Positions 59,626-64,000 of a DNA stretch of 64,000 bases are shown here, piece after piece. The translations under genes and the position numbers were made by a program. Below the pieces are notes generated by a model. It saw only the letters and a list, made by a program, of their open reading frames with translations, did not search any database and had not been told where the DNA came from. Every line of letters begins with the position of its first letter. Within the stretch, counting starts at the first letter, position 1. Source of the stretch: Prochlorococcus marinus str. MIT 9107 (GTDB lineage: Bacteria; Cyanobacteriota; Cyanobacteriia; PCC-6307; Cyanobiaceae); NCBI RefSeq assembly GCF_000759855.1, contig NZ_JNAI01000004.1, positions 1 to 64,000 of the forward strand. The letters run 5' to 3'.

Positions 59626-60723
59626 ATGAATCTTGAAGAAAAGAAAAAAACTGAATCGACAGAAAAAGACAAAGCTTTAAGTCTAGTCTTGGGTCAAATA
59701 GAAAGAAATTTCGGACGAGGATCAATAATGAGACTTGGCGATGCATCAAGAATGAAAGTAGAAACAATATCTACAGGGGCACTAACATTAGATTTAGCCT
59801 TAGGAGGAGGCTATCCAAAAGGAAGAGTAGTAGAAGTATACGGACCAGAAAGTTCAGGGAAAACTACATTGACTCTTCACGCGATAGCAGAAGTCCAAAA
59901 AAATGGCGGAGTAGCTGCATTTGTAGATGCTGAGCATGCACTTGATCCAGTTTATGCAGCCTCGCTAGGGGTTGATGTTGAAAATTTGTTAGTTTCACAA
60001 CCAGATACAGGTGAAATGGCTCTAGAAATAGTTGACCAGCTTATAAGATCGAGTGCAGTAGATCTCGTCGTTGTTGACTCAGTAGCAGCACTAACTCCAA
60101 GAGCCGAGATAGAGGGAGAAATGGGAGATCATGTAATTGGAAGCCAAGCAAGGTTAATGAGTCAAGCAATGAGAAAAATAACCGGGAATATTGGTAAATC
60201 TGGATGTACAGTAATATTCCTGAATCAATTACGCCTAAAAATCGGCGTTACATACGGCAATCCAGAAACAACCACAGGAGGAAATGCATTAAAATTTTAT
60301 GCCTCAGTGAGACTTGATATCAGAAGAATTCAAACTCTTAAAAGAGGGACAGAAGAATACGGCATAAGAGCAAAAGTGAAAGTAGCAAAAAATAAGGTTG
60401 CGCCTCCATTTAGAATTGCAGAGTTTGATATCCTCTTCGGAAAGGGTATTAGTACGACAGGATGTTTATTGGATTTAGCAGAAGAGACTAATATTATAAT
60501 AAGGAGAGGCGCTTGGTATAGTTATGAAGGGGAAAATATTGGACAGGGAAGAGATAATACAATTATTTGGCTTGATCAAAGCTTAGAAATTAGAAATAAA
60601 ATAGAATCTATGGTTAAAGAGAAATTAACAGAAGGAACTGAAGTTAGCTCTAATTCAATGAAAGCATTAAATAACAATCCTGCTAATACACCCGCTGTTA
60701 ATGATATTAAAACAGTAGCTTAG
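59626..60723 (+). CDS. recA: Recombinase RecA
   Basis: A 365-residue strand-exchange protein and LexA co-protease. Walker A is [13 protein letters not shown]-like region [47 protein letters not shown]; loop L2 [20 protein letters not shown]. The frame starts at a TTG (59611), but the ATG at 59626 ([11 protein letters not shown]) is preferred. The C-terminal tail is Asn/Thr-rich. It sits alone behind a LexA box, so it is probably DNA-damage inducible. Confidence 0.97.
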   Translation: MNLEEKKKTESTEKDKALSLVLGQIERNFGRGSIMRLGDASRMKVETISTGALTLDLALGGGYPKGRVVEVYGPESSGKTTLTLHAIAEVQKNGGVAAFVDAEHALDPVYAASLGVDVENLLVSQPDTGEMALEIVDQLIRSSAVDLVVVDSVAALTPRAEIEGEMGDHVIGSQARLMSQAMRKITGNIGKSGCTVIFLNQLRLKIGVTYGNPETTTGGNALKFYASVRLDIRRIQTLKRGTEEYGIRAKVKVAKNKVAPPFRIAEFDILFGKGISTTGCLLDLAEETNIIIRRGAWYSYEGENIGQGRDNTIIWLDQSLEIRNKIESMVKEKLTEGTEVSSNSMKALNNNPANTPAVNDIKTVA

Positions 60724-60725
60724 TT

Positions 60726-60971
60726 TTATAACGAATCAGCCAAAGTCCACCAACCAGCAGCAGGACCTATAAATCTAACTACAATCCATAAAATCACTAA
60801 ACCTCCAATTCCAAACCAGCTTGCTTTAATACTTAATTGAATTAGGCTATCTCTTTGATTAATTGTTAAAGGGAGCCATTTAAATAATCTTGGGGACTCA
60901 TCCAATTTAGTTTTATTATTATTTTGTTTTGGAGGTAAACCAATTGCTTTACGTCTTTTTGCTTCTCCCAT
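60726..60971 (-). CDS. DUF2839-like small membrane protein
   Basis: An 81-residue protein. The start MGEAKRRKAIGLPPK and one hydrophobic span (about 52-69, WFGIGGLVILWIVVRFIG) ending in GWW match the cyanobacterial DUF2839 family as I remember it. Function is unknown. Its stop lies two bases after the recA stop (convergent); it is 29 bases downstream of the DinG-like gene on the same strand. Confidence 0.78.
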   Translation of the reverse strand: MGEAKRRKAIGLPPKQNNNKTKLDESPRLFKWLPLTINQRDSLIQLSIKASWFGIGGLVILWIVVRFIGPAAGWWTLADSL

Positions 60972-61000
60972 ATTCCATAAGTTATTTACAGGATCATACT

Positions 61001-62449
61001 CTAATCAAAAGGTAGCACATAGTTAATTTCTTTTGAAGGTTGAATGCCTTGCAAAAGTAATCTTCCCCAGTTTCTTTTATTTGCTCTACCGTCTAAGATT
61101 ATTAATTTACCTGAATTTCTTCTTAAAGGTGAAATAGATCTTTCTAGTTTTAATCTAGCTTGAGGAAGAAAGAATTCTCTAAACCAATCTTGAGAAAGTT
61201 TCTTGTTATGAGAAACTGTAATTAGATTAATAGGCTCTGACATAGTCGGAATTGGTAGTAAAGGAATAATAATTTGTTCTGGAATTTGTATTAAATAAGA
61301 ATTCTTAATCCACCAATCAAAACTAGAGCAAAGAATTTCATTATTGCGAATGGGAATTGTCTCTAGTAGAACCCTCTTCCCATGCATAGAAGCTAATTCT
61401 GTAGCCACGTTAGTTTTCAAATCAATATCATCAGACAAAACTAAAGTTAAACCCTTTCTAAAAAGTATTAATTTTTTGCATTTATCTAATATTGAATTTA
61501 TAAAAAGAGGATTATTGGGGAGCAACTGTTTGGTGGGCATATATAATGAGATTTTTTTTTCTTGAAAATTACTTTTAAAATTAATAACCAAATCAATATC
61601 TAAACTTTGCTTTTTAAGATACATTTGGAAAAAATTGTCTTTTCTCAAAGCTGATAAAAAAACAAATTTATTATTAGAAAGAAGTTCCTTAATTTGAAAC
61701 AGTTCGTCAATTGGCTGCAAGCATAGATTCCAATCTAAATTTTTATCGTTAAGCTCTGCCCAACATGCCCAGCCTTGAGATAATGCTTTGTTAACGCTTA
61801 AAAATTTATCAGAAAAAGTAGCATTTTCATGAAAAAAATTTAATAAAAGACTAATTTCTTTTTCATCTAAATTTACATAACTTTTTCCTAAACCCTTTCT
61901 CATGAAAAACTTTTTCTTAAATAAATCATAGATATCAATAAATTTTTTATTTGAAGACTCAAATTCATTAAAATTTTTTATCCAATCTTTTTTTATTAAA
62001 TCAATCCTAAAATGATTTTTTAGATCTTGTTTAATATCCTCAATTCCAGAGAGAACTATTCGATGATTGCTAAGAATAAGAGAATCAGGCTGATTAAGAA
62101 AATCTTCAATTGTTATCAAGCGAACTCGATGATTTGTAAAAACAAAGTGGTCATTTTTTAAAATAAAACTGAATCCTAGATTTTTTAATAAATTAATCTG
62201 GAATTTTTTTATAAAATGAATTTTTTTTTCCGATAAAATAAAAGTGGAATTTTCTTCTTTTAAAAAAAGAGAAATTAGAATTGGAGATAACCAATCGTGG
62301 GTAGAGAAAATTTCTGAATTCACTAGATATGTAGAGTCATTTTCAATACACTTAGAAATTATTCTCCCGAAAGAATAGATATGATCCCAATTTATGCTTT
62401 GGTCTCTAAGAAATCTTTTCAAATATTGATGACTTAAAATTTCAAGCAT
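61001..62449 (-). CDS. DinG-like protein without recognisable Walker A
   Basis: A 482-residue protein. The C-terminal ~120 residues (TMSEPINLITVSHNKKLSQDWF, FFLPQARLKLERSISPLRRN, SGKLIILDGRANKRNWGRLLL) match the end of DinG/XPD-type helicases, where LPQA is followed by the motif VI Arg. The N-terminal half has no GxGKT-type loop in the right place (where one is expected it reads NSEIFSTHDWLSP) and no DEAH box; GLGKS near residue 190 is off position and lacks the rest of the loop. It is probably a DinG-derived protein without ATPase activity. Very AT-rich codon use, like its neighbours. Confidence 0.68.
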   Translation of the reverse strand: MLEILSHQYLKRFLRDQSINWDHIYSFGRIISKCIENDSTYLVNSEIFSTHDWLSPILISLFLKEENSTFILSEKKIHFIKKFQINLLKNLGFSFILKNDHFVFTNHRVRLITIEDFLNQPDSLILSNHRIVLSGIEDIKQDLKNHFRIDLIKKDWIKNFNEFESSNKKFIDIYDLFKKKFFMRKGLGKSYVNLDEKEISLLLNFFHENATFSDKFLSVNKALSQGWACWAELNDKNLDWNLCLQPIDELFQIKELLSNNKFVFLSALRKDNFFQMYLKKQSLDIDLVINFKSNFQEKKISLYMPTKQLLPNNPLFINSILDKCKKLILFRKGLTLVLSDDIDLKTNVATELASMHGKRVLLETIPIRNNEILCSSFDWWIKNSYLIQIPEQIIIPLLPIPTMSEPINLITVSHNKKLSQDWFREFFLPQARLKLERSISPLRRNSGKLIILDGRANKRNWGRLLLQGIQPSKEINYVLPFD

Positions 62450-62542
62450 TTATAATTTATGTAATTTCCAATACAAACAACCTTTATGATTCTAATATAC
62501 AAAAATTGGTATCAATAAAAAAAGACTCGAATTAAGCAATCT

Positions 62543-63382
62543 ATGAAAATTGGAATAGTAGGATTAGGTCTAATTGGCGGATCATTAGGATTAACACTAC
62601 AAAGTTTAAACCATACAATTTATGGAATAGCAAATAATGAATTTAACGAAAAAAAAGCGAAAGAAAAAAAGCTTGCAAATTTTGTTAGCTGTAATCTGAG
62701 CATATTAAAAGAATGTGAGCTTATAATTTTGGCATTGCCTATAAAAGATTTAATCAATCCATCTCGGCAATTAGTAGCCTCAATACCAAAAGAAACTATA
62801 GTAACTGACGTAGGTTCTATTAAAGAACCAATAATAAATACATGGGAAAATTTACATCCTTTATTTATTGGATCACATCCAATGGCCGGAACAGAAAAAA
62901 AAGGAGTTGATTCAGGTTTCGCAGGTCTTTTTAAAAATGCAAAATGGATTATTACACCTACAAAAAACAGCGATTTAAATGCAGTCAGAACTCTTTCCAA
63001 GCTAATCAAATCAATGGATTGCAAAATTTGCCAATCCTCCCCAAAAGATCATGATAAAGCAGTATCCCTAATTTCTCATTTGCCCATATTTTTAGCTTCT
63101 GCACTAATAAAAACTGTACATAATAAAAATAACCAATCTTTATTAGATCTAACACAAAAACTGGCAGCCACAGGATTTGCCGATACTTCGAGAGTTGGCG
63201 GCGGCAATGTTCAATTAGGCCTAGATTTAGCTATGAATAATCAGGAAAATATTTTAAATTCTATAGATAATTTTAAAAATAATCTGAATGAATTGGAATC
63301 TCTTATAAAAGAAAAAAATTGGGAGTCACTTTCCAAAAAACTTTCTGCATCAAAAAAAATCAGAGAAAATTTTATAGATTAA
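62543..63382 (+). CDS. tyrA: Prephenate/arogenate dehydrogenase
   Basis: Oxidative decarboxylation step of tyrosine synthesis; 279 residues. The dinucleotide motif is KIGIVGLGLIGGSLGLTL; the catalytic-domain His is in GSHPMAGTEKKGVDSGFAG; VSLISHLPIFLASAL and KLAATGFADTSRVGGGN follow. Cyanobacterial enzymes generally prefer arogenate and NADP (family knowledge); specificity cannot be read here. The last 11 bases overlap the convergent CrtD-like gene. Confidence 0.95.
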   Translation: MKIGIVGLGLIGGSLGLTLQSLNHTIYGIANNEFNEKKAKEKKLANFVSCNLSILKECELIILALPIKDLINPSRQLVASIPKETIVTDVGSIKEPIINTWENLHPLFIGSHPMAGTEKKGVDSGFAGLFKNAKWIITPTKNSDLNAVRTLSKLIKSMDCKICQSSPKDHDKAVSLISHLPIFLASALIKTVHNKNNQSLLDLTQKLAATGFADTSRVGGGNVQLGLDLAMNNQENILNSIDNFKNNLNELESLIKEKNWESLSKKLSASKKIRENFID

Positions 63383-64000
63383 AATTATCAATCCCTCTAG
63401 AAGCTAAAATTTGCTTTGAAACCATTAATGCAGACTGACTAACCCCCGCAGTTCCCTCGCCTGGATAAATTGAATCCCCACATAACCATAAGCCTTTAAA
63501 AGGAGTCCTACTTGCTAATCCAAATAAACCGAAAATATCTGGATTTTGACCGAGACCACCAACTATTCCTTTAGGTCTATTTGTCCATTTTTCAAATCCT
63601 AATGGAGTCGCCAATTCCCTATGTAACCAATTTTCAGAAACGATATTAAATTGACGTTCCAATTCAAGCGATATTTTTTGCAGGAAATCTTTTTTTATCT
63701 TTAAATAAGTTTGTTTATCTAAATTAAACCAATCTTTTGTCTTAGTGAAAATACTTGCTATCAGGGTAACTTCACCTTTTGGTGCTCTTCCATCACCATC
63801 TTCGCTAATTGATACAAATAATGAACCAAATTCATCCGAAACAAATTGATAATGATTGGAAGAAATATTTTTAATATGTTCTTTTTTTAATGCTGAATAA
63901 AAAACTACAGCGCCACTTGGATCAGGCAAATTAATAAGTCGATCTTTATAGCTTTGCTTTCTGTTTAAAGGTTCCTTCAAATGCTCTAGTAAAGATTGTG
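63372..64000 (-). CDS. CrtD-like carotenoid desaturase/isomerase, 3' part only
   Basis: The frame stays open to the right edge (an apparent start at 63980 is only an internal TTG leucine), so this is the C-terminal part, about 209 residues. GIVGGLGQNPDIFGLFGLASRTPFKGLWLCGDSIYPGEGTAGVSQSALMVSKQI is the FAD-binding C-terminal motif of the phytoene-desaturase superfamily and resembles CrtD more than CrtH or CrtP. Specific activity cannot be decided from this part. Its end overlaps tyrA. Confidence 0.82.
   Translation of the reverse strand, partial: QSLLEHLKEPLNRKQSYKDRLINLPDPSGAVVFYSALKKEHIKNISSNHYQFVSDEFGSLFVSISEDGDGRAPKGEVTLIASIFTKTKDWFNLDKQTYLKIKKDFLQKISLELERQFNIVSENWLHRELATPLGFEKWTNRPKGIVGGLGQNPDIFGLFGLASRTPFKGLWLCGDSIYPGEGTAGVSQSALMVSKQILASRGIDNFNL

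Noticed and set aside
63980-63980. Start of the CrtD-like gene at 63980
   Set aside because: The codon is TTG and the frame stays open to the window edge; the region encodes the C-terminal part only.
1-64000. CRISPR array or insertion sequence
   Set aside because: No regularly spaced repeats and no inverted-repeat-bounded transposase were seen anywhere in the window.

Overview
The window is a gene-dense, very AT-rich stretch (average intergenic gap only tens of bases) that reads as the chromosome of a marine picocyanobacterium, most likely a high-light-adapted Prochlorococcus. The reasons are photosystem I genes (psaA, psaB, psaL, psaI), ferredoxin-type glutamate synthase, NdhN, LdpA, a Sll0418-like plastoquinone/tocopherol methyltransferase, low GC, compact proteins, and a ribosomal gene order typical of cyanobacteria (no rpsN or rpmD in the spc cluster). 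This assignment comes from gene content and remembered protein families, not from a database search. Layout: 1-2.7 kb, 3' part of infB with an in-frame tandem repeat; 2.8-7.6 kb, a small membrane protein, tRNA-Thr and a surface-sugar/radical-SAM cluster (GT39, GT2 with a methyltransferase remnant, B12-binding radical SAM); 7.6-14.8 kb, clpS, dapL, rne-rnhB, a DUF1997 protein, pheA, a methyltransferase and a Lon-domain protein; 14.9-19.6 kb, the str operon (rpsL-rpsG-fusA-tuf-rpsJ, minus strand); 19.8-25.6 kb, gltB with a YciI-like gene, and lipA; 25.6-28.4 kb, a small accessory patch with a resolvase-like protein lacking its catalytic serine, an acidic small protein, a beta-lactamase-fold protein and an NlpC/P60 hydrolase; 28.4-35.3 kb, photosystem I genes around a glycosyltransferase; 35.6-40.7 kb, a CbiG-CobJ fusion, a HAD hydrolase, tRNA-Ser, alr and an HNH protein; 40.7-56.8 kb, one long minus-strand run joining S10, spc and alpha operons to truA-rplM-rpsI-rpmE-prfA; 56.8-64 kb, ndhN-ldpA, tRNA-Gln, a HAD hydrolase, recA behind a LexA box, a DUF2839 protein, a DinG-like protein without a recognisable ATP-binding loop, tyrA and the 3' end of a CrtD-like carotenoid gene. 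How the parts fit: most of the window is core growth machinery (translation initiation, elongation and termination, ribosomal proteins, RNA polymerase alpha, SecY, adenylate kinase) transcribed largely from the minus strand, plus photosynthesis and nitrogen assimilation. Aromatic amino-acid synthesis is represented at two separate sites (pheA, tyrA). Cell-wall functions (dapL, alr, the beta-lactamase-like and NlpC/P60 genes) and surface-sugar transfer genes are scattered. The least explained parts are the 25.6-28.4 kb patch with its clustered TGTTCTA half-sites, the tRNA-Ser downstream region around 38.3-38.7 kb, the palindromes between psaA and cobJ, and the C9A8 tract in front of rpoA. No CRISPR array, insertion sequence or prophage was found.
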